DNA of 22,922 nucleotides from positions 1 to 22,922 of the forward strand of contig JAPHRL010000305.1 of assembly GCA_026195755.1 (NCBI GenBank), in the 5' to 3' direction. The notes under the pieces were generated by a model that saw only the letters and a list, made by a program, of their open reading frames with translations, ran no database searches and had not been told where the DNA came from. A program made the translations under genes and the position numbers. Every line of letters starts with the position of its first letter. Positions within the stretch are counted from its first letter, which is position 1. Positions 16,021 to 22,922 of this stretch are shown here, piece by piece. Source of the DNA: Kangiella sp. (lineage in GTDB: Bacteria; Pseudomonadota; Gammaproteobacteria; Enterobacterales; Kangiellaceae).

Positions 16021-16448
16021 GCAACAATTCTCCAGGCATGAATCCAGTCTTTCATCTCGACCGGATAAAGGCCTTTTTCGGGGTGTAGTCCGACAGCATA
16101 CTGGCCAACACAAACCGCTAATGCGACCTTAAAAGGGCCAGGATGATCAAATGCCACAATATCGCCACGCTGGGCCAGCGTGGGTTTAATTTCAGAAAAA
16201 TGCTCAGCCACCAAATCGGTAAATTCATCCAGACCAAGCTTCTTCATCAGCTTCAGCGCCTGCTTTTCTGTCTTGTATTTATCAAGGTAGGGGCCAGCAA
16301 TGCTAATGCCAGTTTGTAACCGAATGGCTTCAGAAGCGAATGTGAAACAATCACAAATGCCATAGCTAAATTTGCTTTGGTCCTTTTGAGCTTCCAAAAA
16401 ACCAAAAAGATGTGTTTGCCAATTAAGCTTCTTCACTGCCTTCTCCAA
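16017..16448 (-). CDS. NlpC/P60-like tail peptidase (DUF6950-like)
   Basis: A 143-residue tail-tip protein of the cysteine-peptidase-like type that assists tail assembly or cuts peptidoglycan during infection. The candidate nucleophile is in GICDCFTFASEAIRL (C32 or C34), followed by the family-typical AQRGDIVAFDHPG near 113-125 and a closing WIHAWRIV. A histidine at HPEKGLYPV could belong to the active site, though the Cys-His geometry cannot be judged by eye. It lies between the DUF2163-like hub gene (16-base overlap) and the tip gene, exactly where gene transfer agents and many siphophages carry this peptidase. It may be a structural, non-catalytic relative. Confidence 0.8.
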   Translation of the reverse strand: MEKAVKKLNWQTHLFGFLEAQKDQSKFSYGICDCFTFASEAIRLQTGISIAGPYLDKYKTEKQALKLMKKLGLDEFTDLVAEHFSEIKPTLAQRGDIVAFDHPGPFKVALAVCVGQYAVGLHPEKGLYPVEMKDWIHAWRIVA

Positions 16449-17068
16449 GTTCCGGTTGGACGTGTTGCAGGTCCAGTTCCGCCACTACCGCCGCCGCCCA
16501 TAGCGCTACCACCGCCAGGTACACCCCAGTTAATCTCCCGATCAACCGTTTCGCTGACAAACTCAAGGCCCATATCACCGGGGTAGCGGTATTGCTGGAA
16601 GGCATGAGTGTATCGCCCGACATTGGGACGATCCCAATCCGCCAATTCTGAAGAAAGTTCAACCGATACAGAGTTCTCGTTACCGACTCGCATCGGCATC
16701 CCATCAATAGAAAATTTCGCTGAGAAAATCGGGCTGTCGATAATTTGCCAGTCTTCATCAACCACACAAACGTACAAATAGGCTTTACGTCCCTGCCATG
16801 CCTGATTAAGTATCAGTTCCACATCAGTATCGTCAGGAATGGCCATACTCAATCTCAGAGAGTTCGGCCTGCCGTCCAGGTCTTCGCCAACGCCACCTAT
16901 TTCAATCAAGTCGCTTAAACCAATGTAAGTATCGCCGTTAGAAACAATGTCACCGTTAGCGGTACTGAAATACACCGGATCATTCAAAAAATCGAGATGA
17001 ACAAGGACAGCAAACCTTACAAGATCTGACGATAACTCATCAATAATCGCTTGAACCGATGTGCGCAT
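16433..17068 (-). CDS. Tail hub protein (DUF2163-like)
   Basis: A 211-residue protein whose body matches the DUF2163-type tail hub, the ring between the distal tail protein and the tip (the counterpart of gp13 in the Rhodobacter gene transfer agent). Typical elements are a start on a helix (MRTSVQAIIDEL), an early strand pair YFSTANGDIV, and the signature WDRPNVGRYTHAFQQ followed by YPGDMGLEFV near 148-173. The last 30 residues are Gly-rich (VPGGGSAMGGGGSGG) and basic, perhaps a flexible linker to the peptidase or tip. The start shares one base with the upstream stop (TAATG). The family call is from memory of the motif. Confidence 0.8.
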   Translation of the reverse strand: MRTSVQAIIDELSSDLVRFAVLVHLDFLNDPVYFSTANGDIVSNGDTYIGLSDLIEIGGVGEDLDGRPNSLRLSMAIPDDTDVELILNQAWQGRKAYLYVCVVDEDWQIIDSPIFSAKFSIDGMPMRVGNENSVSVELSSELADWDRPNVGRYTHAFQQYRYPGDMGLEFVSETVDREINWGVPGGGSAMGGGGSGGTGPATRPTGTWRRQ

Positions 17069-17673
17069 TAGAGTATGGCCTCCACCACTTGTAGTCGAAA
17101 ATTGGATCTCATGACATTATTGGTTCGCCGGCGGGTTTGACTATTGTTAGGTAACATAAAAAGGGCTTTAGGATTCCAGTAATTCACAGAATCATCCAAA
17201 GCAGGAGTACTATAAAATCGATGCGACATTGGAATATCTGCAAGACCTGATCCATCACTCACAACATCTTGCCTAACACCACGCAACTGACCTGCAACTT
17301 CGATATAATCACCTTTTACTAAAACAGTCGTGTTGGCTGGCCAATCTTTCGTTGCTAATGTCCTTCCACTTTGACCAGCTGCGGCAACTTTAGGATGAGT
17401 GACTGGCTCTTGCTTTGTTTGATACATATAGTCAGGCAAATAGAAAGTACCAATGGGGCCATCACATTCCCATAAAAAAGCCATTAACAATTTACTTTCT
17501 GAAACATCCATATCGCTAAACTGTAAACTGCACACCCAATGAGTACCGTCTTTCATATTAATATGTTGTCGATTGGTGAATGGACTAACACCTGTGTCAT
17601 GGTTTGTCTCAAGATAGAACTCGAATCCATCAACACCGATCTCCGGAAATGTCAAAAGTGGCCTTTCCATCAT
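17068..17673 (-). CDS. Distal-tail-like protein
   Basis: A 201-residue protein that I place as the distal tail component by position, between the tape measure and the hub; the equivalent in gene transfer agents is gp12. The sequence suggests a beta-rich fold: an N-terminal strand region (LLTFPEIGVDGFEFYLET), WVCSLQFSDMD, GTFYLPDY near 96-103, and a strand-rich C-terminal part (LVKGDYIEVAGQLRGVRQDV, then FRLQVVEAI). No catalytic motif is present. Its ATG overlaps the stop of the 50-residue ORF by 4 bases. The exact family is not recognised, so the name reflects context. Confidence 0.75.
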   Translation of the reverse strand: MMERPLLTFPEIGVDGFEFYLETNHDTGVSPFTNRQHINMKDGTHWVCSLQFSDMDVSESKLLMAFLWECDGPIGTFYLPDYMYQTKQEPVTHPKVAAAGQSGRTLATKDWPANTTVLVKGDYIEVAGQLRGVRQDVVSDGSGLADIPMSHRFYSTPALDDSVNYWNPKALFMLPNNSQTRRRTNNVMRSNFRLQVVEAIL

Positions 17674-17822
17674 CTATCCTCTGTTTTTGTCGGTTGTTGA
17701 ACGCGTGTTGAAACAGACTTTACGATACGCTCAAATTCAGCTTCAAGTAGTAGACTTTCCTTCGTATACACTATTCGCTCATTTACCTCCAAACGTTTAG
17801 TGCCTGGGTATTTCTGTTTCAT
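17670..17822 (-). CDS. 50-residue protein between tape measure and distal tail genes
   Basis: A short gene found by reading the gap directly: ATG at 17822 shares a base with the tape-measure TAA (TAATG), and its TGA at 17670-17672 overlaps the next gene's ATG (ATGA). Coupling at both ends within a tight operon is good support that it is translated. The product begins MKQKYPGTKRLEVNERIV and is charged and mostly helical, with no membrane segment. Its size and place suggest a small tail-tip assembly or structural protein; the function is unknown. Confidence 0.75.
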   Translation of the reverse strand: MKQKYPGTKRLEVNERIVYTKESLLLEAEFERIVKSVSTRVQQPTKTEDR

Positions 17823-20683
17823 TAAAATGTCCCTTGAACCTGTCGAGTGAAACGACCACGAGTGGCTGCATCACGCTGCATTTCTGAACGAACGCGATCC
17901 ATGATGTAGTCTGCAAATTGCTCTTGCTGGGCCATATCACCAGGCGAGCCATAAAAGTTATTTTCCATCTGAATAGTGCGGCCACCACCTTGCTTGTTAT
18001 CTTTCAAATAACCTTTTAAATCGGCATTAGTTCTTTTATCGACCACGCGTTCACCTTTCTCTGCTAAATAAGTACCTGTGCGTGGAATGTTGTCGATACC
18101 TTCATGCGCCTGTCCCTGGAACTGTTGTGAACGAATTGACTGCACTCTAGCCATGCCCGCTACTATTGCTGCTCCTGCCGCGATACCGCCAAGCACTGGG
18201 CCAACATAAGGGATACCAGCCAAAGAGGTAAAAGCCAATTGCGCTGACTTGTAAGTGTTCATAATGGTCTCAGCAATGGCAGCTGCTTTACCAATTTTGA
18301 ACGCTTTTTCATTGTGTGAGTACATCAACGCCGATAGGTTATTAAACATCCCTTTAACGGCGTTAAATCTCTGCTGCTGGAGCTGGGCATCAATATCAGC
18401 TTTAGCCTTCTCCGCGTCACCGTGGATTTTGACTATTTTGTTATTGTGAGCCTCTTCTGCTAACTCATCTTGTAATCGATACTCATCACGGATCCGAGCT
18501 TCAGCCTCGGCATTACCCGCAACCCGCTCTAAATGTTCCATCATTCTTTGTTCGCGCTGAATCTGCTGCTCTTCGTAAGCAGCATTTTCTTGCGCTAACG
18601 CAATCGCTCTTTGTGTTTCAGCGGCGGCAAGCTGTTGGTCGAAGTAATCACCTCCACCAGCCAAAGAAGACATATCCAATCCAGAAACTGTAGCGTCAAG
18701 CTTTACATTCTTTGTCTCGGATTTGATGGTGGAGATCATCTTATCGATGTCGCCAGCTTTCTGGAGACGGTATAGCTCTTTAGATAAGCGAATGACTTCT
18801 TTGGTTTGTTCATCCGTAGCACTTGCAGACAACTTTCGTAATTGAACCTCAACAAAGCGCTCTTCGTTGCCCATTTTTACCAGTTGAATTTCTTCGCTAA
18901 TTGAAGTGATGTACTTAGAGTTTTCTTCCAGTTCTTTGGCAACTTTCAGGGCGCGTTGCTTTTTAATGATTTGCTCAGTGACCTTGTTGATCTGATCGCC
19001 TAATCCTTTATTCTCCTTTGTTGATGCAGCAACTGATGCCTGGTGACGCAACAACTCTTCGTTATTAAGTCCTAAAGTCGCTAGCTGCTCTTTAAGACGC
19101 TCAACAAATTTAGAAGATGCTTCTGATGCATGATCCGTGCTACCACTACCACTTTCCATTGACTCATTCAGATCATCTTGAGCATTTCGGAGTTCTTGCA
19201 ATCCATTCCGAACCATCCCACTTTCTTCAAGCAATGCGGCTAAGGCTTTCTTTTTGGTTGCTACCCAATAATTGTCTTCTGAAGCTCCATCGGACAGTAA
19301 CCCTTGAATCTCCTCAGATAAGACCTTAACTTTAGCTGTAATATTTGACAGCTGCTCTTCACCTTTCTTGATTTCATTGGCTAACTCTTTAGAACGCAAC
19401 TTGTCGAAATTACCCGTGAGCTCATCTACCCGATCAGCGAAATTCTTAGTTGAGTTAGCGCCTTTATCGGAAAATGCCAGGTATGTAGCAATCGATGCCG
19501 CCGCTGTAATCAAAATGCCGATTGGGCCACCCAAAGCTGCAAGACCGGCTCTTAGAATTCTCACCCCTCCAGCTAGAGCGATTGTCCTGGCACGAGCCAC
19601 TGTCATGTGACGACTATAGAGAGTCAATCGAGCACCAGTTAAGCCAACGGCATTACCAAGACTGATCATTGTCGCAGCGGCAATCTTATAGATGGCAAAT
19701 CCCGCACCGATTGTGAGTAAGACTTGTAAATCAGACACCAGCCCAGGCAACTCGCGGATCAACTCTCCGATGCCAGCAGCCAGCGGTGCAAAAGCATTTG
19801 ATAGTGGTTCTTTGTATCGGTTAACTGTTTCAACGTAGGCATTTTTAATTACTGACCAGCTACCACGAATGGATTCAGCGGATCCTTCAGCTGCTCCAGC
19901 GTATGACTGAAGCGCTTTAATTAAGGTCTCTTTGAAGAATTGGCTAGTGACTTGCCCGTCGTTCACCATCTTACGAAAACCACCTGCGGCTAGCCCAGCA
20001 GCTTTATCTAGCTCCTGTAAAAGTCCTGGGATTGGTTCGGTTACCTGGTTCAACTCTTCTGCTCGAAGCGTTCCCGAGGTAAAGCCCTGGGTCATACCGA
20101 ACAGTGACTGAGACAACTGGGTGTTGGTTGCGCCAAGAGCAGCAGAAGCATCCGTCATCCCAATTAGGATTTGGCGGCCTTCTTTTTGACTTACAATTCC
20201 TGCTTTTTGAAGTGCCAGAATGCGTGCGTAAGAATCTGCAAGCGTTAGATAATCACGATTTAGACGGTTCGCTGTGTCGGATAGAAATTGTTGATTATTA
20301 GCATATGCAACGGCAGAGCCAGATAATCGCTGAAGGCGTATATCGATCTGCTCTAAATCACTTGCTGTATTGAGTAACTGACCGCCAGCCAATAACCCTG
20401 CGAGAGTTGCATAAACAGATCTAAACCGAGCGACACCATCTGACACAGATGTATAGCTTTGTTTTAATCCTTGATTTTCCCTGGCATGACGCTTCACCTT
20501 TTTTGAAGCTTTCTCATTGGCCTTTTCGTATTGTTTTGTTTTATCGGTAGCTTTGTCAGTTTCCTTACCAGCACCACCAATAGCCTTTCCTAATGCATCA
20601 GTTTCTTTTTTAGATAGCTTTAGAGTGGCCACCAGTCCCTGGTCTGTGGCAACAAGTTTAACTTTAACGGTTAAATCATTCAT
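17822..20683 (-). CDS. Tail tape measure protein
   Basis: The tape measure sets tail length during assembly and leaves the tail at infection. This 953-residue protein has the family features: a charged, Lys/Ala-rich coiled coil at about 20-75, a conserved N-terminal tape-measure domain at about 85-290 (GGQLLNTASDLEQID, then LNQVTEPIPGLLQELDKAAG), hydrophobic segments near 315-345 and 380-405, a long coiled coil from about 415 to 780, and a hydrophobic stretch near 815-845. It closes with the typical AHEGIDNIPRTGTYLAEKGE. At about 0.15 nm per residue, the rule known for such proteins, the tail would be roughly 140 nm. The start at 20683 has only a weak ribosome site and may depend on coupling with the chaperone ORF just upstream. 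Confidence 0.95.
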   Translation of the reverse strand: MNDLTVKVKLVATDQGLVATLKLSKKETDALGKAIGGAGKETDKATDKTKQYEKANEKASKKVKRHARENQGLKQSYTSVSDGVARFRSVYATLAGLLAGGQLLNTASDLEQIDIRLQRLSGSAVAYANNQQFLSDTANRLNRDYLTLADSYARILALQKAGIVSQKEGRQILIGMTDASAALGATNTQLSQSLFGMTQGFTSGTLRAEELNQVTEPIPGLLQELDKAAGLAAGGFRKMVNDGQVTSQFFKETLIKALQSYAGAAEGSAESIRGSWSVIKNAYVETVNRYKEPLSNAFAPLAAGIGELIRELPGLVSDLQVLLTIGAGFAIYKIAAATMISLGNAVGLTGARLTLYSRHMTVARARTIALAGGVRILRAGLAALGGPIGILITAAASIATYLAFSDKGANSTKNFADRVDELTGNFDKLRSKELANEIKKGEEQLSNITAKVKVLSEEIQGLLSDGASEDNYWVATKKKALAALLEESGMVRNGLQELRNAQDDLNESMESGSGSTDHASEASSKFVERLKEQLATLGLNNEELLRHQASVAASTKENKGLGDQINKVTEQIIKKQRALKVAKELEENSKYITSISEEIQLVKMGNEERFVEVQLRKLSASATDEQTKEVIRLSKELYRLQKAGDIDKMISTIKSETKNVKLDATVSGLDMSSLAGGGDYFDQQLAAAETQRAIALAQENAAYEEQQIQREQRMMEHLERVAGNAEAEARIRDEYRLQDELAEEAHNNKIVKIHGDAEKAKADIDAQLQQQRFNAVKGMFNNLSALMYSHNEKAFKIGKAAAIAETIMNTYKSAQLAFTSLAGIPYVGPVLGGIAAGAAIVAGMARVQSIRSQQFQGQAHEGIDNIPRTGTYLAEKGERVVDKRTNADLKGYLKDNKQGGGRTIQMENNFYGSPGDMAQQEQFADYIMDRVRSEMQRDAATRGRFTRQVQGTF

Positions 20684-20696
20684 AATTCACACTGTC

Positions 20697-21047
20697 TCAT
20701 TTATGCACTTCGGTCAGTATTGTGTGTTCCATCGTTTGAATGTCGGAAAAAATACGTTGGCGCTCCGACTTTTTGTAGAACAACTTAATCGTGCGAATGA
20801 CAGCGTCATAATCCAAGCTGTCAAGAATCCCCGTTACTGGATGTCTGCGCCACTGTGTCTGAACCTTTAAAAAGCACATCAACGATTCCCAGTTGCAGTT
20901 CCATACCTCGCACTTTTTTTGCTGTGGCTGCCGGAATTGATTAATCACCTCTTGCGGTGCACCAAAGTCTTCAAGATCACTCACAGCCTCATCTTTTCCA
21001 CGACCACGCTTGTCGGCTTTGAGCCACCACAAGGTAGCCTCTTTTAG
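20697..21047 (-). CDS. Frameshift extension of the tail assembly chaperone (gpT-like)
   Basis: This is the -1 frame continuation of the chaperone gene at 21044-21376, ahead of the tape measure as in most long-tailed phages. It has no convincing start of its own (only a TTG at 21032 with no ribosome site). It should be made by ribosomes slipping at GGGAAAC just before the upstream stop. From the slip, 116 residues are added, beginning LKEATLWWLKADKRGRGKDEA, with a Trp- and Cys-containing centre (WNCNWESLMCFL) as in DUF1799-type proteins and a basic helical end. Joined to the 110-residue upstream part, the fusion is about 226 residues. As with lambda gpGT, it probably binds the tape measure and recruits tail-tube subunits, and is not itself in the virion. 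Confidence 0.85.
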   Translation of the reverse strand, partial: LKEATLWWLKADKRGRGKDEAVSDLEDFGAPQEVINQFRQPQQKKCEVWNCNWESLMCFLKVQTQWRRHPVTGILDSLDYDAVIRTIKLFYKKSERQRIFSDIQTMEHTILTEVHK

Positions 21048-21053
21048 TTTCCC
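21022..21053 (-). promoter_or_regulatory. Programmed -1 ribosomal frameshift signal
   Basis: The slippery heptamer GGGAAAC (21053-21047) is correctly phased as G GGA AAC in the chaperone frame, and the chaperone stop TAA follows immediately. After a 7-base spacer, GGCTACC and GGTGGCT (21039-21033 and 21028-21022) can pair, with two G-U pairs, around a 4-base loop. Heptamer, spacer and stem match the standard -1 frameshift design, and the downstream ORF is exactly in the -1 frame. Confidence 0.88.
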
Positions 21054-21376
21054 AGGCGCGGATCACTCCCTGACATTGCCTTGAAGAATGCAGTAGTCAC
21101 TGGTTTACGGACAAAGGGATATTTCATCAGGGTTTTTGCAACATCAGGATCGACTTTTTCATCACTTTCGTCACGAACACCATGCAGTCCAACTAATACA
21201 TCCTTCACAAACTTTTCATCTTGCTGTTCAGCAGGTAGTCCGTTTAATTCTTCAATCTCTTCATCAGAGATCATGTTGAATTCCGCTTGCAGAGTTTTTT
21301 GTGACTTCACACCCGGAATTCTAACTCTCACATCCACCTTGAACGTATCTGGTATATCAACCATTCGAAAGGACAT
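21044..21376 (-). CDS. Tail assembly chaperone, unshifted form (gpG-like)
   Basis: A 110-residue cytoplasmic protein lying between the tail-tube gene and the tape measure, the place of lambda gpG. It starts MSFRMVDIPDTFKVDV, has a beta-type first half, then an acidic helical part (ISDEEIEELNGLPAEQQDEKF, split by short turns), and ends MSGSDPRLGN at the frameshift site. Most ribosomes should stop here, and a minority shift to make the extended form; the ratio is important for tail length control in lambda. Identification rests on size, position and the frameshift signal more than on sequence similarity. Confidence 0.85.
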   Translation of the reverse strand: MSFRMVDIPDTFKVDVRVRIPGVKSQKTLQAEFNMISDEEIEELNGLPAEQQDEKFVKDVLVGLHGVRDESDEKVDPDVAKTLMKYPFVRKPVTTAFFKAMSGSDPRLGN

Positions 21377-21393
21377 TGAATTTCTCCTATTAA

Positions 21394-22314
21394 TTATTTG
21401 TATGTGATTTTAAAATTGCCGCCTTTCAGGAAGCGTAACGGCATTGACCAGGCGGTTTCCCCTTCCAGATCTTGATATTCAAAAGGCTGAATTTGAACCA
21501 GGTCGTGAGTGATCTCAATGATGCTTCCTGCCTCGGTACCGTGCGTTAGAACTAGCGGCCCAGCTTCGCCATTGATGACGCTGGAATAGTAATTCTTAGT
21601 GCCCAAATCCACAGCATCAACATCGGTCTTGCCCGTTAATGAACGGTCAGTTATCGACACTGCTTCGTAGTTAACTTTGTTTCGATAGTTGACGGCGTTG
21701 CCAAAATCAATCTCCAAGTTATCCATTACTAAAGCCTGACCATGCAAAGTGAACGTTGGTGTCTTGTCGACACTCACTTCAATAGGATCAGCTAAAGCAC
21801 TCCAGTCCACATTCGGTGGCGTTTCAGTGGCAATGCCATCGTAAAGGCCCATCAAGTTGACCTTCATCACAGGAAAAGCACCGGCTTTCACGGTTAATGC
21901 CAAGTTGCCGCGAACACCTTTCAGCTTGTGCGCAACGCTGTTCTGCATAAACCACATAGCAGCAGACTCAAAATCGTCATTGACAAACTGATACTCAACA
22001 CTGGTTGCAGCAGTAATAACTTCTGACAAACCGGCAATTCGATGCAGCAGGCTTGTGGGTGGCGCAACACCTAAATCACCTGATGCAAAAAAGGGCAGCT
22101 CACCTTCAATCGAAACGTGCTTACCGACCAAATACTGTTTATCGTTGCCTAAGTCATGACTAACTAACTCACGACCTACCAGCTCACCTTCTAACGCTTT
22201 AATGGACACATTTTGCATCGGCAAAGCATTGGCGGAGACGGCATCAACGCCTGCCATTCCGTCCCCGTAAGTAGGCTCAAGAATGCCCATTAAAATTTTT
22301 GATTTAAAATTCAT
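21394..22314 (-). CDS. Major tail (tube) protein
   Basis: The 306-residue protein preceding the chaperone genes is the best candidate for the subunit that stacks as hexamers to form the tail tube. It is rich in beta strands and Gly/Asn turns, with KILMGILEPTYGDG at the N terminus, a central VKAGAFPVMKVNLMGLYDG and a closing AWSMPLRFLKGGNFKITYK. No cysteine or membrane segment is seen. Position (after a tail terminator and before the chaperone) is the standard siphovirus order. The start at 22314 overlaps the upstream gene's stop by 4 bases. Confidence 0.88.
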   Translation of the reverse strand: MNFKSKILMGILEPTYGDGMAGVDAVSANALPMQNVSIKALEGELVGRELVSHDLGNDKQYLVGKHVSIEGELPFFASGDLGVAPPTSLLHRIAGLSEVITAATSVEYQFVNDDFESAAMWFMQNSVAHKLKGVRGNLALTVKAGAFPVMKVNLMGLYDGIATETPPNVDWSALADPIEVSVDKTPTFTLHGQALVMDNLEIDFGNAVNYRNKVNYEAVSITDRSLTGKTDVDAVDLGTKNYYSSVINGEAGPLVLTHGTEAGSIIEITHDLVQIQPFEYQDLEGETAWSMPLRFLKGGNFKITYK

Positions 22315-22493
22315 GACTTGTCTCCTGATTTACGGATATGACTACCTTTAGTGAACTGTTGGCGTTTCAAACCATCTTTGCCCACTACATAGCTACCACC
22401 TTTTCTCGGGCGCTCATGCTGTATTGGTTCGCTGACCTTAGATGAAGCTTTTTCAGGTTTGGGCGATTCAGTAACTTTCTCTTTGTCTTTCAT
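22311..22493 (-). CDS. Small phage protein between tail terminator and tail tube
   Basis: A 60-residue, very charged protein (MKDKEKVTESPKPEK, then KGGSYVVGKDGLKRQQFTKG). The GGSYV motif followed by a basic end is one I associate with short phage proteins encoded just before the tail-tube gene in transposable and related siphophages; the function is not known. GAGG lies 5 bases before the ATG, a good ribosome site. The N-terminal half is probably disordered. It overlaps the tail-tube start by 4 bases. Confidence 0.75.
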   Translation of the reverse strand: MKDKEKVTESPKPEKASSKVSEPIQHERPRKGGSYVVGKDGLKRQQFTKGSHIRKSGDKS

Positions 22494-22509
22494 ATAAACC
22501 TCAACTCAA

Positions 22510-22922
22510 TTAATTTACGGAGCGACGATAATTATGGGTTGTGAATTTCTCAATCCAGCAAACCCCATTCTTTACGCTGAGCATATTGCCTCCGGCCATA
22601 CGCAAAACTTCATAATTGGATGACTCCGGCTTCCAACCAAACAATCTGTTGATCACTTGCTCACGAATCTGTGTAAATGAAATAGCTCTGGTGTTGGCTT
22701 TGCGCACCGCGATAATCACGCCGAAGACTTTGTCTTCTTTTTGGCGTAACGGAGCGTTTACAGTATTGCCAGCAACAGTACTTGATGGTCGTGTGTTTAA
22801 TAACACGACAAAAGCGGCTGGAGATTGATGACTTTGCAGAGAAACATCCAATGCGTCTTTAACATCAAGTTCAACTCCGACCTTCTTAAACAACGCCTCA
22901 CCAGGCTGGCTCTCAAGTGTCA
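22510..22922 (-). CDS. Tail terminator protein (5' end just outside the window)
   Basis: Probable tail terminator, which caps the tail tube and helps join it to the head. The visible frame holds 137 codons, and the first visible codon, (N)TG followed by ACA CTT GAG, would be ATG if base 22923 is A on this strand, giving a start MTLESQPGEALFKKV. Starting at the internal TTG (22893) instead would cut conserved sequence. Motifs are SPAAFVVLLNTRPSS near the start, GVIIAVRKANTR, IREQVINRLFGWKP and a closing WIEKFTTHNYRR, a pattern I associate with Gp37-type tail terminators of Mu-like siphophages. The family name is from memory of the pattern. Confidence 0.75.
   Translation of the reverse strand, partial: TLESQPGEALFKKVGVELDVKDALDVSLQSHQSPAAFVVLLNTRPSSTVAGNTVNAPLRQKEDKVFGVIIAVRKANTRAISFTQIREQVINRLFGWKPESSNYEVLRMAGGNMLSVKNGVCWIEKFTTHNYRRSVN

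Larger units (their letters stand above)
9888..22922 (-). mobile_element. Transposable (Mu-type) siphovirus prophage, right-hand part
   Basis: Everything right of 9888 is phage DNA read leftward: an inner cargo cassette and then a full tail module, with no host gene resumed before the window ends. The boundary at 9888 has TG followed by tandem 22-base repeats, as at Mu-type ends. Tail genes at this end of the genome fit Mu, D3112 and B3, whose structural genes lie to the right. The tail itself is of the long flexible type (tape measure, tube and tip protein, with no sheath gene seen). The transposase, head and lysis genes would be outside the window. A lambdoid prophage using a site-specific integrase is the alternative, but no integrase or att core is seen at this end. 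Confidence 0.75.

Noticed and set aside
16021..16113. Longer start of the tip protein at 16113
   Set aside because: The added residues are an out-of-frame reading of the peptidase gene, while 16020 has a good ribosome site and an ATGA overlap.
20697..21032. A free-standing gene starting at TTG 21032
   Set aside because: The start lies in the loop of the frameshift hairpin and has no ribosome site; the frame is better explained as the -1 extension of the chaperone.
9888..22922. Gene transfer agent instead of a prophage
   Set aside because: The tail order fits, but the terminal tandem repeats and the cargo cassette at the edge fit a transposable phage better.
1..22922. tRNA, rRNA, CRISPR array, insertion sequence or integrase
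   Set aside because: None was seen on reading both strands; no regularly spaced repeat array other than the MraZ boxes and the phage-end repeats was noticed.

Overview
The window joins two very different pieces of a gammaproteobacterial chromosome. From 1 to about 9887 it is core host DNA: the division and cell wall (dcw) cluster, all on the minus strand, in the order mraZ-rsmH-ftsL-ftsI-murE-murF-mraY-murD-ftsW. That order, the DDNPR (meso-diaminopimelate) motif in MurE and the moderate G+C point to a Gammaproteobacterium. A marine Kangiella-like or Oceanospirillales-like host is only a guess. Genes overlap by 1-8 bases or lie within 15 bases of each other, so the block reads as one operon from a promoter just upstream of mraZ. 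That promoter (TTGCAA, 17 bases, TATAGT) runs straight into four GTGK repeats at an exact 10-base period. This is the arrangement expected of an MraZ operator and implies autoregulation of the cluster.

From about 9888 to the right edge the DNA is prophage, also read leftward. Its boundary appears to be a transposable-phage (Mu-type) right end: a TG dinucleotide, two more bases, then two adjacent 22-base direct repeats matching at 19 of 22 positions. This is the size and layout of MuA-type transposase sites R1 and R2. The phage entered about 145 bases upstream of the dcw -35 box and left the promoter intact. A terminator just inside the phage end (9947-9969) should shield the dcw operon from phage transcription in the same direction.

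Right to left, 22922 to 11261 is a siphovirus-type tail module: tail terminator (5' end outside the window), a 60-residue protein, tail tube, assembly chaperone with a programmed -1 frameshift extension (GGGAAAC, 7-base spacer, hairpin), tape measure, a 50-residue ORF, distal-tail-like protein, DUF2163-like hub, NlpC/P60-like peptidase, large tip protein with fibronectin repeats, a cysteine-rich protein and a small terminal protein. The run from tape measure to tip follows the plan of gene transfer agents and Mu-like siphophages.

Between the tail module and the phage end lies a three-gene cassette (9991-11090) with its own candidate promoter and terminator: a 50-residue secreted Gly-rich peptide, a protein with about five membrane segments, and a protein with one membrane segment. 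None is recognisable. The position matches the cargo (moron) site at the right end of Mu-type genomes, so this is the best candidate in the window for an undescribed system. No tRNA, rRNA, CRISPR array, insertion sequence, integrase or lysis gene is visible.
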